Shown here in pieces: positions 33,467 to 42,800 of a stretch of DNA of 64,000 bases. Numbering within the stretch: position 1 is the stretch's first letter; each line of letters opens with the position of its first letter. Origin of the DNA: Fulvia fulva (lineage: Eukaryota; Ascomycota; Dothideomycetes; Mycosphaerellales; Mycosphaerellaceae); NCBI RefSeq assembly GCF_020509005.1, contig NC_063019.1, positions 3,534,001 through 3,598,000 of the forward strand, written 5' to 3'. The notes under the pieces are model-generated. The model ran no database searches. It saw only the letters and a program-made list of their open reading frames with translations, and was not told the DNA's origin. Made by a program: the position numbers and the translations under genes.

Positions 33467-34116
33467 GATGGCGACTGTGGTATCAGGTGGTCGTGGTCAT
33501 GCCGTGACAGTTGTTGTTGGTGATGTTGTTGTTGATGCTTGTGAGAATGAATCTCGGCCACCATCTCTTCTGACCACTGAAGTGCAGTGCCGGATGTCGT
33601 GGCCGGCCAAGCCCGAGAGGAGAATCAGATGCTTGGGACCGTCTTCACTTCTTCTCCTGTCTCCATTCCCTCCTCCATACTACTCACTGGAAGCGGTAGC
33701 GCTATCATCACGAGCGCCGATGCATCAGGCATCTCTCCTACACACATTGGTGATCTACCCTGATGCGCGCTTGCCGCCTCGGGCGTCATCGCACCGACAA
33801 CAGGGCCGACGGGCCTCGACTCCCCGCACGAGCAGCGGCCCAAACGATGGGGAGTTCGAGCTGATCGGTACTACGCGCAACCTCACAGGCAGCAGCTTGA
33901 TGCCTTTGTGCTTTGACATGTGAGTCGCCGCCGCAGACTCTGCTCTTTCTTCCTGCGCCAAGCCGTTGTGTCGGCATTGCTTGATTGGGCCACATTCCGC
34001 AACACCTACTTCATCACGTTCCCTTCTTCACTCTCTTTTGTTTCCTGATCTCTACGTGACACAAACACTGAAACAACACATTGTCACCACAGGCCCAGGT
34101 CAGAAGGTCGACTGCA
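33467..34116. promoter_or_regulatory. divergent promoter region, TFB4 / MFS transporter
   Basis: 650 bp between divergent starts, with pyrimidine-rich stretches (for example CCTTCTTCACTCTCTTTTG near 34021) typical of fungal leaders. No gene is supported here. Confidence 0.45.
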
Positions 34117-35529
34117 ATGGCAACAACACTCCAGAATGGCACCTCATCCACGGCCGTCATGGAGCCTGTCCAACTGCAGCCACTCTCACTGAAGCAGGAA
34201 ACATCATCATCGAAACAGCCATCTGTAGGCGGCCGCAGTCTACGTTCGATCAAGACGGACGACGGCAGCGATGATCGCAACGAATCGCTTCCATCGCCAA
34301 CGACAGCCAGCCAGCCACAGGAGACTTGGAGAAATCCCAAAGGCAACATCTACAAGGTGTCGGCAACCTTCTGGGCCTTTATCGTAATGGGCATGAACGA
34401 CGCAACCTATGGAGCCATCATCCCGTACCTCCAGACTTACTACAACTTGCGATACGCCATCGTCTCACTGGTCTTCCTGTCGCCCTTTGTCGGCTACACT
34501 GCGAGTGCACTTTTGAACAACGCGATCCATCTTCGGTTTGGCCAGCGTGGAGTGGCCTTTCTTGGACCTCTTTGCCATCTGTTCGCCTACGTGATCAACT
34601 GTGTTCATCCACCATTTCCCGTCCTTGTCGTATCTTTTATCCTCGCTGGCTTCGGAAACGGACTTTTAGACGCTGGCTGGAACGCCTGGATTGGTGCCAT
34701 GGCAAATGCAAACGAAATGCTCGGGCTTCTTCATGCGACCTACGGACTCGGTGCAACTATTGCTCCTTTGATCGCCACGAGCATGATCACCAAAGCCAAC
34801 CTCCCGTGGTTCAACTGGTACTACTGTATGGTTGGCTTCGCTGCCCTTGAGCTCGTATGGTCAGTGCACGCATTCTGGCCTGAGACTGGTGTAAAGTTCC
34901 GAGAGTCGAACGGCAGAACATCCGATGCCAAGGGCTCACGATTGAGAGAAGCACTGCTTCAGAGGCCAGCCGCTCGTGTCACTTGGCTTTGCGCACTCTT
35001 CCTGCTTGGCTACGTTGGTATCGAAGTTGCCTTGGGAGGATGGATAGTCGAATTCATGATACAAGTCAGGCACGCTGCTCCATTTCCCAGTGGCATGTCA
35101 GCTACAGGATACTGGTTAGGCATGACTGTCGGCCGGGTAGTACTGGGCTTTGTCACACCGAGAATCGGCGAGAAACTGGCCATCATGATTTACATTCCAA
35201 TCTCGATGGGTCTGGAGCTGGTCTTTTGGCTTGTACCTCAATTCTACGTTTCGACGATCGCAGCAGCCCTCATTGGGTTCTTCCTTGGACCACTTTTCCC
35301 AGCGGTCGTGGTTGCGTGCACTAAACTTCTGCCGAAGCACCTCCACGTGTCGAGCATCGGCTTCGCAGCAGCATTCGGAGGCAGTGGCGGTGCAATCTTG
35401 CCATATGCAGTCGGCGCCATCGCGCAAGCAAAGGGTGTCGGTGTTCTGCAGCCAATTGTACTTGCATTGATGGCTGTGATACTGATGCTATGGTTCGGCC
35501 TGCCACGCATGAACAAGAAGAAGGAGTAG
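34117..35529 (+). CDS. MFS transporter (470 aa)
   Basis: Start at the first ATG (34117, MATTLQNG), since the frame upstream has only non-ATG codons. A hydrophilic Ser-rich N terminus of about 85 residues precedes about 12 membrane segments, including FWAFIVMGMNDATYGAIIPYL, IVSLVFLSPFVGYTASALL, VLVVSFILAGFGNGLLDAGW, WLCALFLLGYVGIEVALGGWI and AALIGFFLGPLFPAVVVACT. The layout NDATYGAIIPYLQTYY and GFGNGLLDAGWNAW resembles the Bsc6/FucP-like group of fungal major facilitator proteins. The substrate is unknown. No intron is seen. Confidence 0.87.
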   Translation: MATTLQNGTSSTAVMEPVQLQPLSLKQETSSSKQPSVGGRSLRSIKTDDGSDDRNESLPSPTTASQPQETWRNPKGNIYKVSATFWAFIVMGMNDATYGAIIPYLQTYYNLRYAIVSLVFLSPFVGYTASALLNNAIHLRFGQRGVAFLGPLCHLFAYVINCVHPPFPVLVVSFILAGFGNGLLDAGWNAWIGAMANANEMLGLLHATYGLGATIAPLIATSMITKANLPWFNWYYCMVGFAALELVWSVHAFWPETGVKFRESNGRTSDAKGSRLREALLQRPAARVTWLCALFLLGYVGIEVALGGWIVEFMIQVRHAAPFPSGMSATGYWLGMTVGRVVLGFVTPRIGEKLAIMIYIPISMGLELVFWLVPQFYVSTIAAALIGFFLGPLFPAVVVACTKLLPKHLHVSSIGFAAAFGGSGGAILPYAVGAIAQAKGVGVLQPIVLALMAVILMLWFGLPRMNKKKE

Positions 35530-35954
35530 ACAGCTCCTCATGACAGTAATACTACCACCACGGCAAAAGTTAAGAGTGCGTGCAATGAACCACTGCTTGG
35601 CATCACAACACACAAGTTTCGTCTCATCAAATCATGGTATGCAGATCGTCGCGCCAAGACAGTGAGGATCCGAAAGCCGCTTGTCACTGTGGCTGGTCGT
35701 CCAAAGAAGTGCAAAGGATCAAAACTCAAATTGGAGACGGCACAGCACCTGCACAAGAGTGTTTACGCTGCGCTGTAGCACCTTCCTCCAGGCCTAGCGC
35801 AGGATGATCCTGCTTCTGCACCTCGCGGTTGTCGCTCCGCAGATGCAGCATAGTGCGGCGTGGCCGACTTGATCAAAATGCACGTTGCGCCCCTGCACGG
35901 CAAAGTGCATGCGGCTCGTCCACCTACTGCATATCCTACAGAAAGTCGGCCAAT
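35530..35954. other. intergenic, no gene seen
   Basis: Terminator of the MFS gene and promoter of the protease gene, which lie in tandem. An in-frame extension of the protease upstream to 35829 lacks a signal peptide at its start and is rejected. Confidence 0.5.
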
Positions 35955-37358
35955 ATGCGGTTCAACCTAAGCACTGCATTTCTCTTAACATCAATATTAC
36001 CCGACGCTCATGGCTGGCTGTTTGAGCGCGAAGCGGTAATCGTCAAGCCACGAGTACTCCTCCATCACATAGAGCGGCAAGATGCGAGCCCATTTCTCTT
36101 GGGACAGCATGGTTCTGCCACGGACAAGCGTCAGACTGGCCATCTTGAAGTCCCTCTATACAATCAGCGATCTTTCTACTTCATGAACATCTCATTGGGT
36201 GGCAGCAACGGCCAAGGCATAAGAGTGCAGCTCGACACTGGCAGCAGTGATCTCTGGGTCAACACACAGGAAGGCAGCGAGACTATCTGCAACTCGAATC
36301 TCTTCGGTCAGTGCCAGTCTGGAACCTATAATGCCAACAGCTCCTTCTCCTACAGATATGTCAACAGCGACTTCAACATTTCCTACGCCAGTGGTCGGCG
36401 TGTGACCGGTGATTATGTGACCGACTACCTGCATATTGGAGAATACTTGGTGATAAACCAGTTTCAGTTCGGCATTGGGTACGACTCCACCATGCAGAAT
36501 GGGATCCTAGGGATCGGATATCCTGCAAATGAAGCTACAGTCCAGCAAGGCGGTCAGCAGTACCCCAACCTCCCTCAGCGCCTTGTCGACGACGGTCACA
36601 TCCAAACAATGGCCTACAGCCTATGGCTCAACGACCTACACGCCGCCACGGGATCCATCCTCTTCGGTGGAATCGACACAGCGAAATTCGCCGGCGATCT
36701 CGTCACAGTTCCCATCAGACCAGGCTCGCCACGCTTCATCATTGGCCTCAGCGGTGTGGGCCAGAACGGAGACGCCACGTCCATGTCCGGTAACATCAAC
36801 CTAGATGCCCTCCTCGACTCCGGCTCAACTTATACATACCTCCCCGACGACCTCACCCAAGACATCTACAAAGTCGTCGGCGCCGAACTCGTAAACGTCA
36901 CAAACTTCCCCGGAGGCCTGAAAGCTGCGGTCATAGACTGCTCCGAAGCTCAAAGCGACCGCGTCTTCAATTTCCAGTTCGCGACCAACAAGGTCTTGAA
37001 GGTGGGCATGAACGAGCTGGTGCAGAGGGAGAGCAATATCGAGGATGCTAAATGTGTCTTTGGGATTCTGCCGGTCTCGGATAATGCGGAGGCTATCAGT
37101 GTTATTGGGGATACGGTGTTGAGGAGTGCGTATGTGGTGTATGATTTGCAGAATGATCAGATTAGTCTGGCGCAGACGGTGTTTAATGCTACGGGGGAGA
37201 ATGTTGTGGAGATCGATGGGAGGGGGGTGTTGAATACGACGGGGATAATGAGTGTACAGGGGGATGTGCCGTCGTCTGCTGTGAGGAGTTCGAGTGTGTC
37301 GTTGCTACTGCTTGTTGTCTTACTCACTTGTTGTCTTGGATGGCAACCGGTGCGGTGA
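35955..37358 (+). CDS. GPI-anchored aspartic protease, yapsin-like (467 aa)
   Basis: Start at ATG 35955, where a signal peptide begins (MRFNLSTAFLLTSILPDAHG). A short propeptide ends near KRQTGHLEVPL, a likely dibasic processing site. The two catalytic motifs are LDTGSSDLWV (residues about 93-102) and LLDSGSTYTYLP (about 285-296), both intact. The C-terminal hydrophobic tail SVSLLLLVVLLTCCLGW, after a Ser-rich stretch, is a GPI-attachment signal. A cell-surface pepsin-family (A1) peptidase acting in secretory or cell-wall protein processing is inferred. No intron. The third-position base pattern shifts to T/G-rich after about 37020, without breaking the frame. Confidence 0.9.
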   Translation: MRFNLSTAFLLTSILPDAHGWLFEREAVIVKPRVLLHHIERQDASPFLLGQHGSATDKRQTGHLEVPLYNQRSFYFMNISLGGSNGQGIRVQLDTGSSDLWVNTQEGSETICNSNLFGQCQSGTYNANSSFSYRYVNSDFNISYASGRRVTGDYVTDYLHIGEYLVINQFQFGIGYDSTMQNGILGIGYPANEATVQQGGQQYPNLPQRLVDDGHIQTMAYSLWLNDLHAATGSILFGGIDTAKFAGDLVTVPIRPGSPRFIIGLSGVGQNGDATSMSGNINLDALLDSGSTYTYLPDDLTQDIYKVVGAELVNVTNFPGGLKAAVIDCSEAQSDRVFNFQFATNKVLKVGMNELVQRESNIEDAKCVFGILPVSDNAEAISVIGDTVLRSAYVVYDLQNDQISLAQTVFNATGENVVEIDGRGVLNTTGIMSVQGDVPSSAVRSSSVSLLLLVVLLTCCLGWQPVR

Positions 37359-37497
37359 TGTGGCGCATGTGTTGACAAGGATGCTGAGTTCAGCGCAACT
37401 TTATCTACTGCTGGCAAATATCTTCTTCCAACTTCACCTGGCTTCACACATCTCCACTACCTCTTGCTTGACAAGCACAAGTCGATCACCCCGCATC

Positions 37498-38497
37498 ATG
37501 GGCCTCGCCGCCAGCAAGCTCCCACTGCCACACGGCGAAGAGTGAGTTACATGAAAGTCATCGCTGCGTGCCTTCACTAACCACCGTTCGCAGGATCTTG
37601 CGCTCTGGTGCCTATGCTGATCTCGAGCTGCGCTGCGGATCTCGACACTGGATGGTGCACAAGAACGTCCTCTGTCCTCAATCGGACTGGTTCAAAGCAG
37701 CCGGCGATGGTCGTTTCAGGGTATGTCGTTCCATATCGCGAATCCGATCGAGTGGCTGATCCCCAGGACAGGAGACAGAAGAACGTGTCATCATCCTCCA
37801 CGACGACAACCCGGATGCAGTCGAAGCAATGCTCTCCCACCTCTACACGAAAGACTACAGCGACGCATTCTCCCTCCTCCAAAAGACGGCCTCAAAATCT
37901 CGCCCCGCGACCTTCAACGTCCGTGTCTTTGCTCTCGGCGAGAAGTAATTCATCCCCGGCCTGGCTGATCTGGCCGCGAAGAAGTTTGAGCTTCGCATCA
38001 AGCAAGTCAGCGGCACAGATCTCCTCGAAGCGACGGCAGAAGCATACGCAACCACTTATGATCTTTCCCGCAAGCTGAGAGACATCATCAGCACCTCACT
38101 CGTCGACAACGTCGACAAACTCTTCTCAGACTCCACTGGACGGAAAGCGTTCTGCAAGATCGCGGAGGCGCAGCCAACGTTCGCAGCAGATATTGGGAAG
38201 GTGCTTCACAAGCGAGCTCGTGTCTTGAGACACCTTGAGCGCAAAGTCATCGCATGCCCAATGTGCCACAAGGTCGGCGGTGAGCTGTCCCGAGAGAACA
38301 ATGGTAGACGCATCATTTGCGTGTGTGGAGGATGTGCGAAGACTTCGCACTTCGACCTGTACAGATGGACCGACTCGATACAGCCCGCGCTTTACGGCTT
38401 GTGCAAGTTCACCATCTGGGCATTTGTTTTTGTGTTGGACAATGGGCTCTACATACCTCACCGCATCCGGTCTCCTTTGTTAGTAGTAACTTATTAG
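37498..38497 (+). pseudogene. BTB/POZ protein gene with a single nonsense codon
   Basis: Exons 37498-37541, 37594-37720 and 37772 onward; introns of 52 and 51 nt with good ends. The spliced product reads GAYADLELRCGSRHWMVHKNVLC, FKAAGDGRFRETEERVIILHDDNPDAVEAMLSHLYTKDY and VFALGEK, a standard BTB domain of about 115 residues. It then hits TAA at 37946-37948, where the family has Tyr (GEKY-x-x-x-GL). The same frame continues FIPGLADLAAKKFELR for another 180 codons, including a four-Cys segment (CPMCHKVG ... CVCGGC) near 38255-38340, so loss of function looks recent. The true 3' end after about 38390 is unclear. Readthrough or sequencing error are alternatives. Confidence 0.75.
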
Positions 38498-38835
38498 GAG
38501 CCGTATGCTCCTGTACGTACATGGTACCTCTCTGATTCATCATTTTGCTTGCTTATTGTGGGTGCTGAGGAAAATGTTCTTCTGAACAGTCCGTCCGCTG
38601 ATGTTTCAGGCAGAAACCGCAGGCTCATATGGTGTGGTTCTTGGGGCAGACTGATCCGTCGTCGTCTGGGAAGATCAACATGAGGAAAGGTATCGATGAA
38701 AGCCTCGCGGATAAGAGACACGTAAACGACGGCCACAGAACACAAAGTGGTCGTTCATCTTTGCCGATGTCGAGAACTTGTACGTAAAGGTAAATGCCAT
38801 CAACGTAGCAATGCTCCCAGGTATCTGGTCGGTCA
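38498..38835. other. convergent intergenic region, no gene seen
   Basis: 3' space shared by the BTB gene (plus) and the quinone oxidoreductase (minus). Nothing recognisable. Confidence 0.5.
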
Positions 38836-39997
38836 CTACGTACTAGGATCCAAAACCAACTTCCCACTCGTCCTCCGCCCCTCCAAATCCCCATGTGCTC
38901 TCGCCACCTGGCTTAACGGATACGTCTCATGAATCCTCACATCCAACTTATCCTTAAGCACAAAGTCAAACAACTCCTTCGTGTACCCCTCAAACTCGTC
39001 ACTCGTAACAAGATACCCAAACAACGTCGGCCTCATCAACCTCGCGTTCTTCGGACTCAACTTCGCAATCGTAACCGGCGGCACAGCACCTGACGCATTC
39101 CCGAAAGAAATCATTGACCCCTTCCTCGCGAGGCAGCTGAGGGAGAGGTCGAAGGTATCTTTGCCTACGCCATCGAAGACGGCCGCGACGCCGGCGCCGC
39201 CGGTGAGTTCGTCGACTTTCGTCTTGACGTCTTCCTCGCTGTAGTTGATCATATACGTAGCTCCCGCCTTCTTCGCCGTCTCCACCTTCTCTTTCGTCGA
39301 CGCAGTCCCGATAATATTCGCACCAATGCTCCTCAACAACTGACACAGCCACAACCCTGTACCGCCCGCGGCGGCATGTACCAGAATCCAGTCCCCCTTG
39401 TTCACATGATACGCCTCTCTTACCAGCGTCAACGCCGTGAGACCCTGCAGTAAGGACGCTGCGCCGATCTTCGGGTCCATGTTGCTGGGGACCTTGACAG
39501 TCTTCGCGGCAGGTGCGGCGGTGTACTCGGCATATGCGGATTCGGCCATCCAGACGACTTTGTCGCCTTCTTTGAGGCCTTGTGTTTCGCCGGAGCCGAC
39601 TTGGACGATGGTGCCTTCGGCTTCGCGGCCGAGCATGTAGGGGAATTGGGGAGCTGGGTAGAGGCCTGTGCGGAAGTATCTATGGTGGCAGAAAATGTCA
39701 GTTGGGGCCATGCGAAGTTGCAGGTCAGACCTGGTCTTACGTGTCGATGAAGTTCACGCCAATGTAGTCGTTCTTGACGAGGACCTGGCCGTCTTTTGGT
39801 TGAGGCACGGGTAGGTCCGTCTTGTACTGGAGGACCTCTGTGCCGCCATGCTTCTCAATGATCACACCCTTCATGGTGCTTGGTATGGACGCCATGGCTC
39901 GTGTTTGGAGTGGTTTGGAAATGTGGGAGGAGATCGCAGCCGCTCTACGTGTTGGTGTGGAGGCCAGAGTTCTGGTGAAAGCAGTGCGCAGGAACAT
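38836..39997 (-). CDS. quinone oxidoreductase, zeta-crystallin type (366 aa, 1 intron)
   Basis: Exons 39997-39741 and 39679-38836. The 61-nt intron (GTAAGACC ... CCATAG) joins NFID-T-YFRTGLYP in frame. Medium-chain dehydrogenase/reductase without zinc ligands: GREAEGTIVQVGSG near 92, LLQGLTALTLVREAY, the NADPH-binding motif VHAAAGGTGLWLCQLLRSIGANIIGT near 190, and INYSEEDV. Likely reduces quinones with NADPH. The first 35 residues (MFLRTAFTRTLASTPTRR...) are Arg/Ser/Thr-rich without acidic residues, like a mitochondrial presequence. A second ATG (MASIPSTMKGVIIEK) is where cytosolic homologues start, so two localisations from one gene are possible. Confidence 0.9.
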
Positions 39998-40336
39998 GAA
40001 AGAAAGATGAAGGAGGTTTGTGACAAGAGAAGACGGTGATGCTTGACCAACAAATGTTTCGTGTTTGTAAGCTCTTCGTGGGCCATTGGAAGCTCCTGCC
40101 CTTGACGCGATGCGCCTTGCCCCGCCTTGAGCTTGAGCCGAAATCGGTTGGCGGCTTCAACTCCGCCGGGTACTGCACTGGACAGCTTTTTGCAGTGAGC
40201 TGATCTACTACCTTCCGCAGCACGCGAAGCTGCCGCTATGACAAGTTCTCGGAATGTGCAGTAGCGAGCTTTGTCACCCTGCGATCAGCTGTTCCAATTC
40301 AGGTAGGCCGGACCGATGCGGTTGTCAACATCACAA
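39998..40336. promoter_or_regulatory. intergenic: quinone oxidoreductase promoter
   Basis: Lies between the quinone oxidoreductase start and the stop of the upstream tandem minus-strand gene. Contains a GC-rich stretch near 40090-40130. No gene seen. Confidence 0.4.
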
Positions 40337-42229
40337 TCAATCTGGTGTGTTCTGCTCCTCCTCGTCCTCACGACGAACCATCTCCTTACCCTTCACGCCC
40401 TTCTTCGCGTTTTGACGTTGCATCCAAGCCTTCGGCGGTCCTGGTTCCTTCCAGTCTCGAATACGGTCGTTGAGCGTCCAGGTATAGAAGCTTGGGTAGG
40501 CGTGCTTGTAATGGTCGACGAACTCGATGCCATTGCTGAGCGTCTTCACCAAAGCTTCGATCTTGAGGCCTGGATAGCAGAAGCAAAGAGTGGCTTCGTC
40601 CACAAGGAGCTGGTGCTGGCTGCCGATCTTGGCCTTTTGCTGCTTGGTGACATGAGCTGGTAGGTCTTTGGGACCAGCACCTGGCATTTCCCACTGAACG
40701 CAGTGCAGCTTGCCCAGTGGCCTCGCAGTAGTGTTCTTGAGTCTGTCGTAGAGCTCCTTGCCTTCTCCGCTGGACATCTCGACGCTGACTATTTCGAGGC
40801 CTATCTCATCCTCGGAGGTGATTTCCAGCAGCTTGCCTTGCTGTGTGGCAGTCGCGTAGGCTGCGACTTGCTCGGATGTGCCCCAGGCCATTATGGCTGC
40901 GCTCAAGATCTTTGTGGCGTCCGCGACAGAGATGCCTTTGAAGTCGTCCGGATGCAACCACTCTGCGTTGGGGTCGACTGGTCGCATTTCCTTGTAGTAG
41001 CCGTCGTAGAGAGTTGAGCAGGCAATATTGAACTGGCCGGGCAGGAGATTGTCAACCTCCGCCAGCTTGATGAGCTCTTCGCCAGCTAGAACGCAGATGT
41101 CGCGAGCCTTCATGACCCGTTCTTCGTATTCTGGGCATACGTCGTGATAGATGAGGTAGTTGTAGAAATTGACCATGATGTTTGTTGTCTCGTCAACCGC
41201 CTTCTGATCCTTCCAGTTGTAGGCTGCCATGAACTCTATCGACAGGTAGGATTTGGCTACAGCCTCAAAGTCGACGACCCAGGTCGCACCGCCTTCTTGA
41301 TCTTCGTAGATTCCATCAAGAACGGCCTCCGATACAGCGTATCGTGCTTTCATAGCCTCAATCTGATCCTTGTCGTAATCCTCGAGATCAGTCTTGCTGA
41401 GACCACCTGTGAACATGGCTTGCCCTCCGGCGAAGCCGCCGAACATGATGAAGGACCCGAAGATCTTGGCAGTGTTCTGGTGCATCTTGCGCTTCGAGGT
41501 GTAACGAGTGACAGCGTGCTGGATGCGCTCTGTGAAGGCTTCTTCCGGATCGAACAGTCTGCGCTCTGTTTCGTGATCGGCGGGAGTGATAGGACCCTCG
41601 ACAAAGTCCTTCTCGAACCCAGTGGGCTTGAACATTGCCTTCGTCATCCATGGCTTCTCGACCATCTGCGCATTTCGCTCCAGACTCGGATTAACCTTTG
41701 GTACGACCACCACGCTTTTCTGCAATGGCTGCTTCCGACGAATGAGCTTATTCTTCCAGACCACGAAGGTATCGTTTGGCAGAGAGAGTGCAGCCTTGAC
41801 GCGCGCCGCTGGCTTGTATTGCTTCATCTTCCTGAAGCCCATGATGGTGCTGAGCGATACCCAGCCATCGCCATACTCGCCTGCCTTGCTGAGCAAGTGA
41901 GCATCGTGAGGTAGGTTCTCATCGCTGAAGTAGAACTCGACCTGGCGAATGATCTCGTCCCTTTGCTCGTGAGGTTGTATCGCGAGGGGTTCGCTTTCGA
42001 TGGTCCAGTTGGGGACGTTGTTGGCTGGTTCTGGTACTGTCTGATTTGTGGGGGTGCCATTGTTGGAAGTTCCGTTCGTCTGTGCTGGGTTACTGTCATT
42101 CTCGGCTGGATTGGTGTTCTCGGAGACTGTCTCGGAAGCTGCCTCGGGAGCTGGTGTGGGCGGTGCTAGGTCGGTGGTGTCAGTGAGTGATGCCGGAGAT
42201 GGCATTGTGTCTGCAGTGTCGTTAGTCAT
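40337..42229 (-). CDS. La-motif protein with Arb1-like (Argonaute chaperone) region, 630 aa
   Basis: Start at ATG 42229 (MTNDTADTMPSPAS); the frame upstream begins with TTG. Residues 1-85 are Pro/Thr/Asn-rich and disordered. Residues about 90-180 are a La-type winged helix: QVEFYFSDENLPHDAHLL, GWVSLSTIMGFRKMK and VKAALSLPNDTFVVW. Residues about 250-420 (KIFGSFIMFGGFAGGQ, TGGLSKTDLEDYD, WVVDFEAVAKSYLS, MVNFYNYLIYHDVCPEY and LPGQFNIACSTLYDGYY) resemble, from memory of the family, Arb1, the S. pombe ARC-complex subunit that binds Argonaute in RNAi heterochromatin assembly. The Arb1 call is a family-level judgement, not a search result. No intron. It diverges from a carboxylesterase. Confidence 0.72.
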   Translation of the reverse strand: MTNDTADTMPSPASLTDTTDLAPPTPAPEAASETVSENTNPAENDSNPAQTNGTSNNGTPTNQTVPEPANNVPNWTIESEPLAIQPHEQRDEIIRQVEFYFSDENLPHDAHLLSKAGEYGDGWVSLSTIMGFRKMKQYKPAARVKAALSLPNDTFVVWKNKLIRRKQPLQKSVVVVPKVNPSLERNAQMVEKPWMTKAMFKPTGFEKDFVEGPITPADHETERRLFDPEEAFTERIQHAVTRYTSKRKMHQNTAKIFGSFIMFGGFAGGQAMFTGGLSKTDLEDYDKDQIEAMKARYAVSEAVLDGIYEDQEGGATWVVDFEAVAKSYLSIEFMAAYNWKDQKAVDETTNIMVNFYNYLIYHDVCPEYEERVMKARDICVLAGEELIKLAEVDNLLPGQFNIACSTLYDGYYKEMRPVDPNAEWLHPDDFKGISVADATKILSAAIMAWGTSEQVAAYATATQQGKLLEITSEDEIGLEIVSVEMSSGEGKELYDRLKNTTARPLGKLHCVQWEMPGAGPKDLPAHVTKQQKAKIGSQHQLLVDEATLCFCYPGLKIEALVKTLSNGIEFVDHYKHAYPSFYTWTLNDRIRDWKEPGPPKAWMQRQNAKKGVKGKEMVRREDEEEQNTPD

Positions 42230-42800
42230 GTCTGTGTTGTTAGTGCCACGAGTGTGGTGGTAATTGTATTCGCAGTGGTGGTCTGCGTGAGCAAAGTGGT
42301 GGTTGTATTGGTTCAAGCTGCCATCAGCTCAGGATGTTTGTTCTCTAGAAGAGGAGACGGCTCAAGTGAGAAAGAGCAGCTTGAGGATGCATGTGCAACG
42401 CGCTAGGGACGCGAACGCACGTGCCGTAACACTCGACCGTCCAGTGTCCCTTTGCTCCTTCTCCATCAACCTCCACCGAACATGCCGACTGCCATCGGAC
42501 TGTCACAAGTACATGTATTTTGAAGGTCCATCATACCGTACCATTCAATAGCAAACATGTCTCACGTACGGGGCCACAGATTGCGTGGACTATGGAACGT
42601 CAGTTCGAAGTTGTGGCTGACACCATTGGACGAATACCGAACGAGCCTATGAGTATGCTCGGAAACCACAACCCACCGCCTTGCATACGTAGTCAAGAGC
42701 CACCGTGCAGCACCATGAGTGCGGTAGGTACGATGGGCGTCGTTGCGTATATAAAGCTCTTCTGGAGTTCCCACTCACAACATACCCAGTAAGTACCATC
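42230..42800. promoter_or_regulatory. divergent promoter with TATA box for the carboxylesterase
   Basis: TATATAAAG at 42748-42756, 45 bp before the esterase ATG, is a strong TATA box. It suggests regulated, inducible expression of that gene. No equivalent is seen on the Arb1-like side. Confidence 0.6.

Noticed and set aside
35829..35954. N-terminal extension of the aspartic protease by 42 residues.
   Set aside because: It would bury the signal peptide that starts at the ATG at 35955.
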